This document shows positions 1 to 12,469 of a stretch of DNA of 64,000 bases, in pieces; position 1 is the stretch's first letter; every line of letters starts with the position of its first letter. The stretch comes from Muscardinus avellanarius. Its lineage: Eukaryota > Chordata > Mammalia > Rodentia > Gliridae. A model generated the notes under the pieces. It saw only the letters and a program-made list of their open reading frames with translations, searched no databases and had not been told where the DNA came from. The stretch lies in contig OY726563.1 in NCBI GenBank assembly GCA_963383645.1, positions 36,858,331 through 36,922,330 on the forward strand, given 5' to 3'. The translations under genes were made by a program, and so were the position numbers.

Positions 1-1075
1 GCATGAAAAAATGTTCAATATCATTAGTAATCAGAGAGATGCAAATCAAAATTACTCTGACATTTCACCTAACTCCAACTAGAATGGCAATCATTCAAAA
101 CACAAACAACAACAAATGTTGGCGAGAATGTGGAGAAGTGGGAACTCTAAGACATTGTTTGTGGGATTGCAAATTAGTGCAACCACTTTGGATAACAGTA
201 TAGGGGATCCTCAGAATAATGGGAACGAACTTAACATATGATCCAGAAATACCACTTCTGGGTATCTACCCAAAAGAAAGGAAACCAAACTACCAAACTA
301 ATGCATGTATACCTTATGTTCATAGCTGCACAATTCACCATTGTCACACTATAGAACCAGCCAACATGTCCATCAAGGGATGAATGGATTACAAAATTAC
401 GAGATATGTACACAATGGATTTTTTTTTGCAGTACTGGCAATGGAATCCAGAAGCACTGTACTTCTGAGCTACACCCTCAGCCCTATTTTTTATTCTTTA
501 TTTTTAAACAGGGTTTCACTGAGTTGCAAAGGGCCTCACTAATTAGCGGAGGCTGTTCATGAACCTGCTATCCTCCTGTCTCAGCCTCCCAAATGCTGGG
601 ATTACAAGAGTGCACCACCACACCTGGCTCACAATGGAATTTTACTCAGTCATAAAGAAAAACACACATCATTTACAGGGAAATGGATGGAACTGGAGAA
701 CATTATGCTAAGTGATATTAATCAGTTACAAAAAATAAAAATTGGATGTTCTCCCTAATATGAGAAAGCTAGGGAGAATAGGTCATAGAAGGAACGCTAG
801 ACAAATAAGGAGATTCTATAGATGAGCAAATAAGGTGACCCAACTGAGAGGATGGGAGGGGGGAAGAGGGTAATTCTCTAATGCTCATGATACACTTTAA
901 CAAACATATAAAAGTCAATCACTAAGACAAACATGAAAAGGAGGAAGGGAGAAGGAATGGGGCAGGAACTGGGTAAGGGCTAATTGGGTGATGTGTGCAT
1001 GTATGCCTCCACCGTCTTGTACCCCATTAAGATGTATGACTACAATAAACCAATAAAAAATAAAATATATATAAA
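1..1075 (+). mobile_element. L1 LINE, 3' end (ORF2 C-terminus and 3' UTR, 'type B' tail)
   Basis: The element enters from the left edge. Bases 3-200 encode the cysteine-rich C-terminal region of L1 ORF2p ([16 protein letters not shown], then a [18 protein letters not shown] stretch), followed by broken ORF2 3' sequence and a 3' UTR to an A-rich tail near 1062. The UTR has a purine/G-rich block (about 850-970) and ends with the string ACCCCATTAAGATGTATGAC before AATAAA-like repeats. I call this 'type B'; it differs from the 3' UTR of the L1 at 1605-7997. A SINE interrupts it at 421-629. Frameshifts and stops make it inactive. Confidence 0.9.
421..629 (-). mobile_element. Composite B1-ID SINE (long form) inserted in L1
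   Basis: Read on the minus strand it begins with a B1-like unit (GCCAGGTGTGGTGGTGCACT, then 'TAATCCCAGCATTTGGGAGG') and ends with an ID-like unit ('GGGCTGAGGGTGTAGCTCAG') and a poly-A tail, seen on plus as T-rich sequence at 421. The flanking L1 sequence CACAATGGA is duplicated at 411-419 and 630-638, a target-site duplication. This B1+ID layout is the reference structure for the other composite SINEs listed here. Confidence 0.92.
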
Positions 1076-1189
1076 TACTTTTTCCAGAAAAAAGAAGAAA
1101 ACAAAATATCTAGTTACCTAAGAATTTAAAAATTCTACATGGCAATTCTACATAGCAAACAATGAAGCTGATATCATAATAGTAATATG

Positions 1190-1425
1190 ACCACTAGCAA
1201 TTTGCCAAGAACTATTCCAAGGACTTCGTATAGATTAATTCACTCAATTAACACAACTATTTTATCGGATAATTATTATCATTTTCTTCGTTTTACAAAT
1301 AAAAAAACTGAAGCACAGAGAAGTGCTTTTGTAAAACCACAAAGTAGATAAAGAGCAAAGAAAGGATTTGAACCTAGGTAGCCTGGCTCCTAGATCCATG
1401 CTTTGAAATACTGTGCTATAATTCT
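1190..1425 (-). mobile_element. MIR SINE (ancient, tRNA-derived)
   Basis: The stretch follows the antisense MIR consensus: 'agaactattccaagg', 'tattatcattttc', 'tgaagcacagagaag', 'gatttgaacctaggtagcc' and 'cctggctcctagatccatgc' occur in the expected order. It is strongly diverged, as expected of a mammal-wide repeat. Confidence 0.85.
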
Positions 1426-1604
1426 GCTCTTTAAAATCTATTTCCCAGCTAGTGAGATATGCTGCATCACTCCATCACCATCTTGATCCTCTCTGTTCAA
1501 CTACTGAGACAAAAGAGTCTTAATAAAGAAAAAAAATAAACATACGATCCAAAACAGATTTGGGGTCTACAGCAAAAGAAATCCAACAGCTGAACTGCAA
1601 GATT

Positions 1605-2869
1605 CACAACACACAAAGAAAGCAGAAAGTGAGCTGAAGACGCAGGCGGCTGGCCGGGTGGAGTACAGGTGCATGAGCAAGCGCAGGCAGCCGCAGGGCT
1701 GCCAGCCCAAACGGGACTTCTGGGTCCTTAACATTCCGAGAGAGGCTCTTAAGTCTGAAAGTGGCCAGAAAGTTCCAATACCTGAAGTTGAGAGCTAACT
1801 GGAGCTCCTGAGTGGCACTGTTCACCCACCAAAGGTGGCTCCGCAGACACACCTGGAGATCGGCAGGGACTGGGAAGTGGACCTGCTAACTGCGGGGGCG
1901 GAAAGTCAAAAGGATACGGAAGAGCTGCCATAGCTCCAGACCCACAGATTGGACTGTCAGCGTGAATTCAGAGGAGCCACGGGACCCAGCGAGCACACAG
2001 TGAGTGAGATAACTGTGAGTACCAGTGTGCGCGGAGAGGGCCATCTCAAACTCAGATATCACAGAAGAGTGCTTAAGGCATGATACCAGCACGGGGCCAC
2101 AAGGGGACGCTCCAAGAAAATACAAGTCAGTGGCACATTCACCATATATCAGTAACATAGTAGGACTGTTATTTCTTTTATTTTTTATTATTTTTCTATC
2201 CTTTTATATATTTTTTATTTTTACAGTTTGGTATTGTTTGTTTTATTTTGTGGGTCTTTGGGTTTGTTTTGGTTTTGGTTTTCTGGGGGGATAAGTTTTT
2301 GGGTCCTTTTTTTTACTTATATATGGTGGTTAGAGTTTTGTTTTATTTTAGTTTATTCTCATTCTGTCTATTCTCTTAATCTTTTCTGTTCTCTCTGGGT
2401 GGTATTTTTTCTTTCTTTGTCGAAGTTGCTGTCTATACATGATGTATAAAAGTTAGCCTTTGTACCTTATTTTATTTCTTTATCTGATTGTCTTTGCTCC
2501 TTTCTCCCACCCCATCTACAGAGTCATCAATTTAGGCTATATACTATCTTCCCTCAAAACTTTCTCTCTGTCCCCTAATTGTATCTCTGTGTTTAATACA
2601 CAAAATTTCTCACATCTCCATACTTATATATTCCAATAATTACAACAACCTTACTATCTAAACTTCTCCCATTCTCAACCAGATACAACCTTATAATATG
2701 TAAATTCTTCCATAACCTAACCATATTTTCTACATTACCTGACTCCTGCACCCATTACCCTAGCTACTCCACCATCACCCAACCCTCATCACTCGAAAAG
2801 TACTGCTTACCAGTTGACTTTTCTAAATTCCTAATACTAAGACTGAGCTAAAAATAATACCCACTAACA
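1605..2869 (+). promoter_or_regulatory. L1 5' UTR / promoter region
   Basis: The sequence upstream of ORF1 has two parts. About 1620-2160 is relatively GC-rich with scattered CpG ('gacgcaggcggctggccggg'), as expected of an L1 promoter region. About 2160-2860 is strongly T/C-rich on the plus strand. Neither part resembles the 5' UTR of the composite element at 53310, so the two elements come from different L1 lineages. Promoter function is inferred from position only. Confidence 0.6.
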
Positions 2870-3771
2870 ATGGGAAGACAGCAGAAAAGCAGGCCTGAGA
2901 ACTTTGAAAATATGAGAACCAGGAATAGTGGAGAAATGACAGAAGTCATGAATACTGACCTACAAGAAATGCAAGAAGGGGAGTTCCAAATCTTGATCTA
3001 CAATATGATGAAAAAGGATTTAAAACAAGTTTACAGGAGATGAAAGATGAGTTAGAAATACTAAAAAAGAATCAGAAAGAGGTCTAGAATGAAATGAAAG
3101 AGTCAATTAATGAAATGAAGTCAGCAATAGAAAGAAATTCTCGAAGATTAGATGAAATGGAAAGTAGAATATCACTGTTAGAAGACAGTTCATCCAAGAC
3201 CGAAAACACAGTCAACAGTATACAGAAGTCATTACAGCAACAAAACCTAAACATACAGCAAATTTGGGACAACATGAAACGCCCTAATTTAAGGATAAAA
3301 GGCATTGAAGAAGGGATAGAGGTACAGACCAGGGGCATCCGTAATCTCTTCACAGAAATAATTTCGGAGAAGTTCCCAAACATGGAACAAGAGATGGATC
3401 TTCATGTTCAGGAGACATACAGAACACCATTAAGACAAGATCAAAGAAGGACCTTCCCACACAACATAATAGTCAAAATGACTAACATAGAGGCCAAGGA
3501 AAGGATCTTAAAAGCAGTGAGAACAAAAGGTTGGGTGACATACAGAGGCAAAACAATAAGAATCACCTCAGACTATACAACACAGGTTATGAATGTCAGG
3601 AGAGACTGGTATGACATGATCCAGACCTTGGAAGAAAATAACTTCCAACCAAAGCTGCTTTATCCAGCAAAACTACTACTTAAAGTTGATGGGGAAATAA
3701 AAGTGTTTCAAGATAAACAAAATCTCAAAAAAATTAATGAATTCAAAGCCAACACTAGAGAAAATACTTAA
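2870..3771 (+). pseudogene. L1 ORF1 (RNA-binding chaperone), broken
   Basis: ORF1p normally forms coiled-coil trimers that coat L1 RNA. An ATG at 2870 opens a reading frame (MGRQQKSRPENFEN) that is lost by a frameshift near 3000-3040. The shifted frame also has a TAG just before 3094. From 3094 the frame is open for 225 codons. Visible parts are a coiled-coil segment (around LLEDSSSKTENTVNSI), the RRM-type core with NLRIKGIEEG, and the C-terminal domain with NNFQPKLLYPAKLLLKVDGE. The N-terminal part is therefore split from an otherwise readable core and C-terminus. Confidence 0.88.
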
Positions 3772-3880
3772 AGAAATAAACCATAAAGAAGAAAAAAGAA
3801 GCAGACTTCAGAACTAGAGAAGAGAGGAAAGCAATCAGAGGGGCTTCTAAGTAAGGAAGAAAGAAAAAGCTACCAAACAA

Positions 3881-6800
3881 ATGATAGAACACAAAATGAC
3901 AGAAAACAAAAATCATATTTCAATAATAACTCTTAACGTCAGAGGACTTAACTCACCAATCAAAAGACATAGACTGGCAATATGGATCAAAAAACATAAC
4001 CCAAATATATGCTGTTTGCAAGAAACTCACCTAACAGCCAAAGACATTCACAGACTGAAAGTGAAAAGATGGAAAAAGATATACCATGCCACTGGAGAAC
4101 AAAAAAGGGCAGGGGTATCAATCCTGATATCCAACAAAATAGACTTTAAACTAAGACACATCAGAAGAGACAAATCAGGGCACTTCCTTTTATTAAAAGG
4201 AACAATACACCAAGATGATATAATGATAGTAAATGTTTGTGCTCCAAATGTGAATGCAACCACGTTTGTAAAACAAACCCTTAAGGACATCAGATCTCAA
4301 ATAGACCCAAATACAATAATTCTTGGAGACTTCAATACGCCTCTCACACCACTGGATCGATCTTCAAGGCAAAAGATGAATAAAGACTCTTTACAACTAA
4401 AGAAAACTATAAACCAAATGGACCTAATAGACATATAGAGAATATTTCATCCAGAAACTACAGAATACAGATTCTTCTCAGCAGCTCATGGAACCTTCTC
4501 CAAAATAGATCACATCCTGGGACACAAAGAAAGCACCAGAAAATTCAAAAGATGTAATACAATTCCTTGCATCCTTTCAGACCATAATAGAATTAAAGTA
4601 GAAATCAACAACAGGAAACTCAAAAGAAACTATGCAAATACATGGAGAATGAATGATACACTATTGAATGATGAATGGGTAAGAGCAGAAATTAGGAAAG
4701 AAATAAAGAATTTTTTGGAAACAAATGAAAACAGAAACACAACTTACCAAAATCTATGGGACACTATGAAGGCAGTATTAAGAGGAAAGTTTATAGCACT
4801 GAGTGCCCACATAAGAAGGACTCAGAATCACCAAGTTCAGATCCTATTGGCACAACTCAAGGACCTAGAAAGACTGCAACAGTCCAATCCCAAAGCCAGC
4901 AGAAGACAGAAAATTATTAAAATTCGAGTAGAAATAAATGAAATAGAGAACAACAACAACAACAAAAACAATTCAGAGAATCAAAACAAAAAGCTGGTTC
5001 TTTGGAAAGGTTAATAGAATTGATAAACCCCTGGCCAACCTAACCAAAAGAAAAAGAGAATCAATGCAAATTACTAAAATCAGAAATGAAAAAGGAGACA
5101 TCACCACAGATAGTGAAGAAATTCAAAGTATTACCAGAAACGACTTTAAAAATTTATACTCCAATAGACAAGAAAACATGGAAGAAATCGATAGATTCCT
5201 AAACACAGTTAACTACCTAAACTGAACCAAGAGGACATAACAAGCCTAAACCAACCAATAGCAAATAATGAAATAGAAATGGCAATAAAACTTCTTCCAT
5301 CAAAGAAAAGCCCAGGCCCAGATGGGTTTCCAGCTGAATTCTACAAAACCTTCAGTAAGAACTAATACCAATACTGCATAATTTATTCCAGGAAATTGAA
5401 AGTGATGGAACTCTCCCAAATTCCTTCTACGAGGCTAGTATCACATTAATCCCTAAACCAAATAAAGATACATCAGGAAAGGAAAACTACAGACCAATAT
5501 CTTTAATGAACATAGATGGAAAAATTCTAAACAAAATACTAGCCATACGCATTCAAAACCACATCAAGAGAATAATACACCACGACCAAGTTGGTTTCAT
5601 CCCAGAAAAACAAGGCTGGTTAAACATATGCATATCAATACATGTCATTCACCACATAAATAGAATCAAGAATAAAAACCACATCATCATAGAAATAGAT
5701 GCTGAAAAAGCTTTCAACAAAATCCAACACCCATTCATGTTAAAAGCACTACAGAAAATTGGAATTAAAGGAACATACCTCAACACCATTAAGGCAATAT
5801 ACAACAAACCCAAAGCCAACATTATACTGAATGGGTAAAAACAGCAAGAATTTCCCCTAAAATCGGAAACAAGACAAAGATGTCCACTATCACTACTGCT
5901 CCTCTATATAGTCCTTGAGACTCTTGCCACAGCAATAAGACAAGAGAAGGAAATCAAAGGAATTCAAATAGAAAGAGAGGAATTAAAATTATCCTTATTT
6001 GCAGATGACATGATCCTTTATCTAGAAGACCCTAAGAACTCAACCAAAAGACTTCTGGAGTTAATTAACAAATTCAGCAAAGTTGCAGGATACAAAATCA
6101 ACCTAAAGAAATCAGTGGCTTTTCTTTACACCAATAATGAATCCACAATGAAGGAAATAAAACAATCAATACCATTCACTGTAACCTCAAAACCAATAAA
6201 AATACCTAGGAATAAATCTAACCAAAGATGTAAAAGACCTCTACAACAAAAAGTATGAAACATTAAAGAAAGAAATTGAAGAAGACCTTGGAAGATGGAA
6301 AGATCTCTGGTCCTTGTGGATAAGCAGAATAAATATAATCAAAATGGCCATTCTGCCAAAAATAATTTATAGATTCAATGCAATTCCCATTAAAATACCA
6401 ATGACATTCTTCACAGACCTAGAAAAAGTAATCATGAACTTTATATGGAGAAATAAAAGACCCAGAATAGCCAAAGCAATTCTCAGCAATAAGAATCACA
6501 CAGGAGGCATCACAATCCCAGACTTCAAACTATACTATAGATCAATAGTAGTAAAAATAGCACAGTACTGGCAAAATAACAGGTACACTGACCAGTGGAA
6601 CAGAATAGAAGATACAGAAACAAATCCACACACCTACAGTCAATTAATCTTTGACAAAGGGGCCAAACTCATACGCTGGAGAAGACAGCCTTTTCAACAA
6701 ATGGTGCTGAGAAAACTGGCTATCCATTTGTAGAAAGATGTAATCAAATCCTTACCTCTCACCATGCACAAGAATCAACTCGAGATGGATCAAAGACTTA

Positions 6801-7728
6801 GAAATTAGACCAGAGACTGTGAAGTTATTAGAGGAAAACATAGGCTCAACACTACAACATATATGCACAGGCAGTAACTTTCTCAACAAAACCTCCAAAT
6901 CTCAGGAAATTAAAGCAAGAATCAACAAATGGGATAGCATCAAACTAAAAAGCTTCTTCTCGTCAAAGGAAACCATCAAGAACCTAAAGAGGAAGCCTAC
7001 AGAATGGAAGAAGATCTTTACCAGTCACCACTCCAATAGGGGGCAATATCCAGAATATACAAAGAGCTCAAAAGACTCTGCACTAGCAAAACAAACAACC
7101 CAATCAAGAAATGGGCAATCGAATTGAATAGACACTTTACAAAAGAAGAGATACAAATGGCCAATAGATTCATGAAAAGATATTCTTCATCATTAGCCAT
7201 CAGGGAGATGCAAATCAAAACTACACTGAGATTCCATCTAACCCCAGTCAGATTGGCAAGCAAAAAGAAATCAAACAACAACAAATGCAGGCGAGGATGT
7301 GGGGAAAGAGGAACTCTTTTACATTGTTGGTGGGAGTGCAAACTAGTTCAGCTACTATGGAGATCTGTGTGGAGATTCCTTAGAAAACTGGGAATAGAGC
7401 CACCATAAGATCCAGCTATACCACTCCTGGGTATTTTTCCAAAGAGGTTGAAAACAGAGAACTACAGCAATATATACATACCTATGTTCGTAGCAGCACA
7501 ATTTGTAATAGCCAAAATATGGAAGCAACCTAGGTCCCCATCAACAAATAAATAGATTGCAAAGTTATGGGAAATACGCACAATGGAATTCTATTCAGCT
7601 ATAAAGAAGACAAAATTATGTCATTCTTAAGAAGATAGAAAGTGCTGGAAAACATTATGTTAAGTGAGATCAGCCAAACACAGAAATAGAAGGGACATAT
7701 GTTTCCTCTAATATGCCCAAACGAGTGA
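3881..7728 (+). pseudogene. L1 ORF2 (endonuclease / reverse transcriptase), broken
   Basis: ORF2p nicks target DNA and reverse-transcribes L1 RNA. The APE-type endonuclease is seen at 3896-4600: ITLNVRGLNSPIKRH, CLQETHL, IILGDFNTPL, then IDHILG and SDHNRIK after an in-frame TAG at 4436. The RT region follows: SPGPDGF near 5305, [11 protein letters not shown] near 5700 and [12 protein letters not shown] near 5995, the last keeping the catalytic Asp pair. The C-terminal cysteine-rich block is near 7285-7340. Lesions include stops at 4436, 5836 and 6731, frameshifts near 4990, 5223, 5360 and 6200, and a TAA near 7406. The ancestral end is taken as the TGA at 7726-7728, by comparison with the copy ending at 47610. 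Confidence 0.92.
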
Positions 7729-7997
7729 GCACTGGGGATACCAGAGGGAATTCAGATAATGGAAGGGAAATCTCAGCAAAGTTTGAATGAAAAGCTAAGA
7801 GAAGAAGGAGGCTGAACTTGATTGATGAGGGGCTACTTCCAAGTAGGTGTAAAAGTATGAATATAGCAACGTTAGCCTGGGTATTAATTGTTGGGAGAGG
7901 GGAAGGGAAAACGAGGGGGGGGAGGGCACCAAATACAGATTAAATGTATAACATTTACTTTCAATAAAAAATATATAAAAAATAAAATAAAAAATAG
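7729..7997 (+). other. L1 3' UTR ('type A') and A-rich tail
   Basis: This is non-coding sequence after ORF2 with a guanine-rich tract at about 7893-7927 (runs of G4 or longer), then AATAAA and an A-rich tail. G-rich, potentially quadruplex-forming tracts are a known feature of L1 3' UTRs. The same UTR type recurs at 47611-47875 and is different from the 'type B' tails at 1-1075, 51062-51275 and 52095-52572. Confidence 0.8.
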
Positions 7998-8398
7998 ATC
8001 ACAGCATAATTTTCAGGAGGATGTGGGTGCTCTATATATTTTGACATAAAAGTAAATATGATATGTTTATTAAAAATTTTTAGAGAACAATATGCATTTT
8101 ATCAATTTATTGGCATTTTAAACTTAATATAGTGAAATGCATCATATATATTGTATGCATATATATGCATCTATATCATATAAAGTGACCATATTATGTA
8201 AAAGATTGCTAGATCTCACATTTTGCTATTTTATGTACTCTTTTACTATTTTCACTTGTAATATAAACATACATTTATTTTTTAAATCAAAATAAAATGA
8301 AGAGATAAATAATATGTAATAATTATGCATATTTGCATAGATACATAAACCAATCTTACATGAATACACAAAAATGGTCAATAAGAAAATAAATACAG
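7998..8398. other. AT-rich unassigned sequence
   Basis: AT-rich DNA with short TATA/TGCATA-type repeats around 8130-8180. I see no repeat family or coding potential. Confidence 0.5.
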
Positions 8399-8580
8399 CC
8401 AGGCGTGGTGGCACACGCTTGTAATCCCCGCGCTTGGGAGGCGGAGACAGGAGGATCGCGCAGGTTCGAAGCCAGCCGCGCTGGCTTACAAGACCCTGTT
8501 TCAAAATATAAAAAAATAGGTCTGGGAGTGTAGCCCGGAGGTAGAACGGCTTCCAGGAACCCCAGTACCACCAAAAAGCA
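8399..8580 (+). mobile_element. Composite B1-ID SINE (short form)
   Basis: It starts GCCAGGCGTGGTGGCACACG and ends with 'ggtctgggagtgtagcccgg' plus CCCAGTACCACC and an A-rich tail. Between the halves it reads 'gccgcgctggcttacaagac' instead of the longer 'cagctacttagtgaggc' stretch of the long form. CpGs are well preserved, so the copy looks young. Confidence 0.9.
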
Positions 8581-8703
8581 TAAATAAATAAAAAAAGAAA
8601 AGAAATACATGTTCAACACCATTATTCATTGGATAAATCCAAGTTAAAACTATTCGATACTACTTCATACCTACTAGTATGGATATGAGAAAAAGGCAGA
8701 CAA

Positions 8704-8911
8704 CCCGGGCGTGGTGGCGCACACTTGTAATCCCAGCATTTGGAAGGCTGAGACAGGAGGATCAGGGTTCGCAGACAGCCTCAGCTACTTAGTGAGGCTT
8801 TTAACAACTCAATGAGACCCTGTTTCAAAATAAAAAATAAAAAATAGGGCTGGGGGTGTAGCTCTAAGGTAGAATACTCCTGGGTTCCATCCTCAGTATA
8901 TTTTTAAAAAA
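8704..8911 (+). mobile_element. Composite B1-ID SINE (long form)
   Basis: The B1-like head 'ccgggcgtggtggcgcacac' is followed by 'cagctacttagtgaggc' and 'caatgagaccctgtttc', then the ID-like half 'gggctgggggtgtagctcta' and an A/T-rich tail. Confidence 0.9.
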
Positions 8912-10309
8912 TCATAAAATACATTATGGGAACAATGGCAAACTGCAAATGTGAACTGTGGATTTGATAATGTGACAATATTCAAGATCTTGGTTTTTAT
9001 AAGTATTTACATTATAAAGGCATTTGTTCAATTGGCTCTTAAATGTTTCAGAAAAAATGTTTGCACATTTCTGTGATTGAAAATGTTTATGCATAAATAA
9101 ATGGTTTTGAGTGTCAAAAAAATCCATTTCCCAAAAATATTTTCCCAGAGAGTAAGAAAATGGGGTGTGAACATATTTTTCACTGACATCTGGGGACCGA
9201 CCTTGCTTTCTTCTCTGAGATAATGTTCTCTTGGAGGTGCTGAACTCTACTCAAGAACCAGGAGAATTCAATGTTTGTAAAAATTTCCACAAACTGAACT
9301 ATTAAGATTCTTGGTATATGTGCCACCAGAATAGTTATGTAAGGCACTAGGTTTATAGTGTAGCAACAAACAAGCTGTTTTGTCAATTCTGTACTTTATC
9401 AGGGTCCCCTGGTTGCCTGTGACAGTCTTTGTGCCATGTCAAAACTAAGCCATGTTACATCTGTCTCTTTTCTGTGTAATACTTTGTGTCTAACAAGTTC
9501 TGAATTCTAGATAAATACATTGAGTATCATAAAAGGTGTGTGTGTGTGTGTGACAGACTAGAAAAAGTAATAAAAAAGAAATAAAAAGCAAGTTCAACAT
9601 ACTCCCGTTCCCACAATCAGAATAAGCTTAAATCCCTTGATCTATGTGAAAAACAAACACAAAATCCTGTTGTGAATCATGAACCCACATTTAATGGGAT
9701 AAATAATAAATGTAATATCCCGTGCCAATCAGGGTCCCAGCAGGAAACAGATGGTAGAATCAAATTAGGATAATTTAAAGAGGAATTGTTACAGGTAATA
9801 TCTCCCAGGAAGCAGACTCTATGATAGAGATTAACAAACAATTTTATTGTGCAGAGCTCTGAAGATCTAAACTTGAGGAAGAAAAAGAGGCACAAGGAAA
9901 AGATGAGCTGGTAATGTCATCTCAATCAAGATCTCTAACAGGATCCCTAAAGCTGGGGTATTGCTTCAGTTATCCCAGGTTGGGCTGATGAGGCTGGACC
10001 TTTATGCATCCTACATTGAGCAGTTGCTAGATGTAGGCCATTCAAGGAAGGGGGGATTAACTTAAGCAAAAAGGCAGCTTCTTCAGCAGAGGTATTTCCT
10101 AGAGAAAACAGCTGCCTCCAGGGAAGCTAGTAAAGTCCTCTCATCCTGAAGAAATATTTTGACAATAAAAGCACAGCATCCACTCCAGCGCTTACAAAGG
10201 ACCTATTTCCAAAAGTACACGTAGGGTAAAGAAATCCAGTTATCAGATAACTTCATTCACAAAAGTGATATGAAGTGTTGTATCTCTTAATTTAGAAACT
10301 AAATATGTA
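8912..10309. other. Unassigned sequence with a short (GT)n
   Basis: No gene is supported. A GT dinucleotide run lies at about 9535-9552. The stretch at 9725-9760 ('cagggtcccagcaggaaaca') looks like an ancient interspersed repeat that I cannot name with confidence. The rest shows nothing recognisable. Confidence 0.4.
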
Positions 10310-10805
10310 AGTGGATAATGGCCAGACCATACTGATAATAGAACTCTTGCCACACAAAGTTTAGCAACCAGCCCAGGAACCCAACCGTGATCTATAAAAA
10401 ACCAACTCCAGAAGCCAGCCAGGTATCTTTAAGTCGGACCTGTAAAAAGTCAGACTGCTATCTTCTCAGGAAGCCAAATAATAACTAATGTTACAATCAG
10501 CTCGAATTGGTTAACACTTGAGTAATAACTAACAGCTTCTCTAATTTTTGTCCCCACACTGAACTAGGACGAGCCAGAAAAAGCCAAATATGCACCCCTA
10601 ACAGTTGTCCCATGCTGATAGCCTCTAATCAGGGCGTATATGAGGCCATCCCTTTTTTTACAACAGAAAACATTTTCTCTCTTCTACCTGTCTTTGATTC
10701 TCTGCCAAAACACAAGTGATGGTAGCTGAACCCCTTGTTATAGCAAACTCTGAATAAATAGCCTCTGTTTGCTCTCCTTTGTGTGTTCTTCATTTATTTC
10801 CACTC
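10310..10805 (+). mobile_element. Candidate solitary LTR (endogenous retrovirus type)
   Basis: The block resembles an LTR in layout: AATAAA at about 10752, followed by a CTCTGTTTGCTCTCCTTTGT-type end ('tgtgtgttcttcatttattt'), and upstream text like that of gammaretroviral-type LTRs. No internal viral genes adjoin it. Boundaries and family are uncertain, and no short flanking duplication was identified. Confidence 0.4.
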
Positions 10806-11790
10806 AAAGAAGATTCCACTGAGAAGATCATAGGGCAAACTGTAAGAAGACAATTTACCTGAGACATCTGGACTCAAAACTGGAATTTCTGAAAGTCATT
10901 CAAGAGTTGTCTTTGCTTTACAGAATAAGCATTCAGAATTCAACTTGCTTTTAAGACACATCTAGGTGGACAGAAGGTCCAAAAGAAAGACCAGGTCTGT
11001 GACTTGAGTGCATCAAAACAATTAAAGATCTTCTGATACAAAGGAATAAAATACAGTCCAGTTGACAAGTTATACTCTTAGTTATTCCAAACATTTAGAT
11101 GAGAATACACCCTGGTGTAAGGTATTTTGCAAATGTTCCAAAACTGACATGAACAGTTACCTTTGAAAGCAAAGAGCTTCAGGAATGAAAAAAAAGTTGC
11201 TTCTTTAAATATAAAGGGAGGTTTTTTTGTGTTCCCTTCTTCCTACTCTGTATCACTATGTCCATGAAAAACAAACTGAGTAACTTTTGCCTGAACGAGG
11301 AATTCTTGTTAAGATCTCCTTGTTCCAGTACATTCCTACTAAGTACTCAACTATCAAGACTACACCCTAGCTTATTAACCCAAATAAGTGATTCACACAG
11401 GAAACTGTCAGAATTACAGTGGGAAAGTGGCAATAGTCAGATGAAGGAGAATGGAAATGTTCCACTGAATAATTGAGTAAGTAATTAACTATATAATCTC
11501 CAACTAGGCCTAAGTGAAAATAAGTTAGTCCCAGGTAATATCTTTGCAGGCCTTAGTATACCATATTAGCTGGATTTAGCATGGAGTACCTAGATAAGAT
11601 ACTCCAGATGGATTTGGTTGATATGAGAGGGGTTTGGGGGAAGTCTGAGGTTACCTTGAAAATGGCACACAAAGTATGTGTTTGGACTTAGTAAGGAAAC
11701 ATTGATTGGAGAACACAACAGAAGACTTTGAAGAGATCTAACTTTGCCTATGGCTGACTCTTAGTGTGACTAACTCATAATATGGTTATT
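10806..11790. other. Unassigned sequence
   Basis: I see no recognisable repeat family and no credible exon. Open frames here are short and show no domain. Confidence 0.4.
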
Positions 11791-11800
11791 GGTAGAAGTC

Positions 11801-11806
11801 GTTATT

Positions 11807-11837
<31 letters not shown>

Positions 11838-12039
11838 TTGCAGGTTTGGGGATGGGACCCAGGGACATTTGACCTCTGAGCTACACCCTCTGCCATATTT
11901 TTTATTCTTTATTTTGAAACAGGGTCTCACTAAGTTGCAGAGGGCCTCACTAATTAGCTGAGGCTGGCCATGAATCACGATCCTCCGATCTCAGCCTCCC
12001 AAAAGCTAGGATTACAAGTGTGCACCACCACGCCTGGCT
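11801..12039 (-). mobile_element. Composite B1-ID SINE (long form) with (TTTA)n tail
   Basis: On plus, a (TTTA)n run at about 11805-11840 is the expanded tail on the 3' side of the antisense SINE. The ID-like and B1-like halves follow, ending 'caccaccacgcctggct'. A near-perfect duplication GGTRGAAGTC is at 11791-11800 and 12040-12049. Confidence 0.9.
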
Positions 12040-12469
12040 GGTGGAAGTCTTTAGAATGTAGGCATATTATGACTAAATACTTAGGTGACGTAGGAAGAGT
12101 AGCCATTAGATATTTTTTAGTGAACCACTACTTCTTATCCAATCAAAACAATCCCTCCTCACCACTAATCATGCCCCCTCACCAGCAGCCCACTATAAAC
12201 CTATGGTAAATGAAAGGTCTTCAGTGAGGCCAGGCTTTGCTCTCCATGTCTGTGTAATTGTCCATCTTTGCTCTGTGGGTTGCCAATTGGATAAGGCACT
12301 TCAATTCCCCAGTAGTCCCCAAAGAGCATGTATGTACTTTCCCAGCTATGCCATTTATAGTGTTCTCTTTTACCTCACTGAGAAAGAAAATGGAGAAACT
12401 TTATAAAATGTTTACTAAATACTTATAACAACTTTATGAGCTTCTTGCTCTTTACATGGAAGAAATGTA

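Larger units (their letters stand above)
1605..7997 (+). mobile_element. Near-full-length degenerate L1 LINE
   Basis: All L1 parts lie in order on the plus strand: a 5' UTR that is GC-rich and then pyrimidine-rich, ORF1 (2870-3771), a short inter-ORF spacer, ORF2 with endonuclease, reverse transcriptase and cysteine-rich C-terminus (3881-7728), a 3' UTR with a G-rich tract, and an A-rich tail (about 7966-7997). Both ORFs carry stops and frameshifts, so it cannot encode working proteins. The exact 5' boundary is uncertain because I found no convincing target-site duplication. Confidence 0.9.

Noticed and set aside
1886..2158. 90-codon open frame in a GC-rich stretch at 1620-2160, considered as a first exon or CpG island
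   Set aside because: Position directly upstream of L1 ORF1 and lack of any downstream exon fit an L1 5' UTR better.
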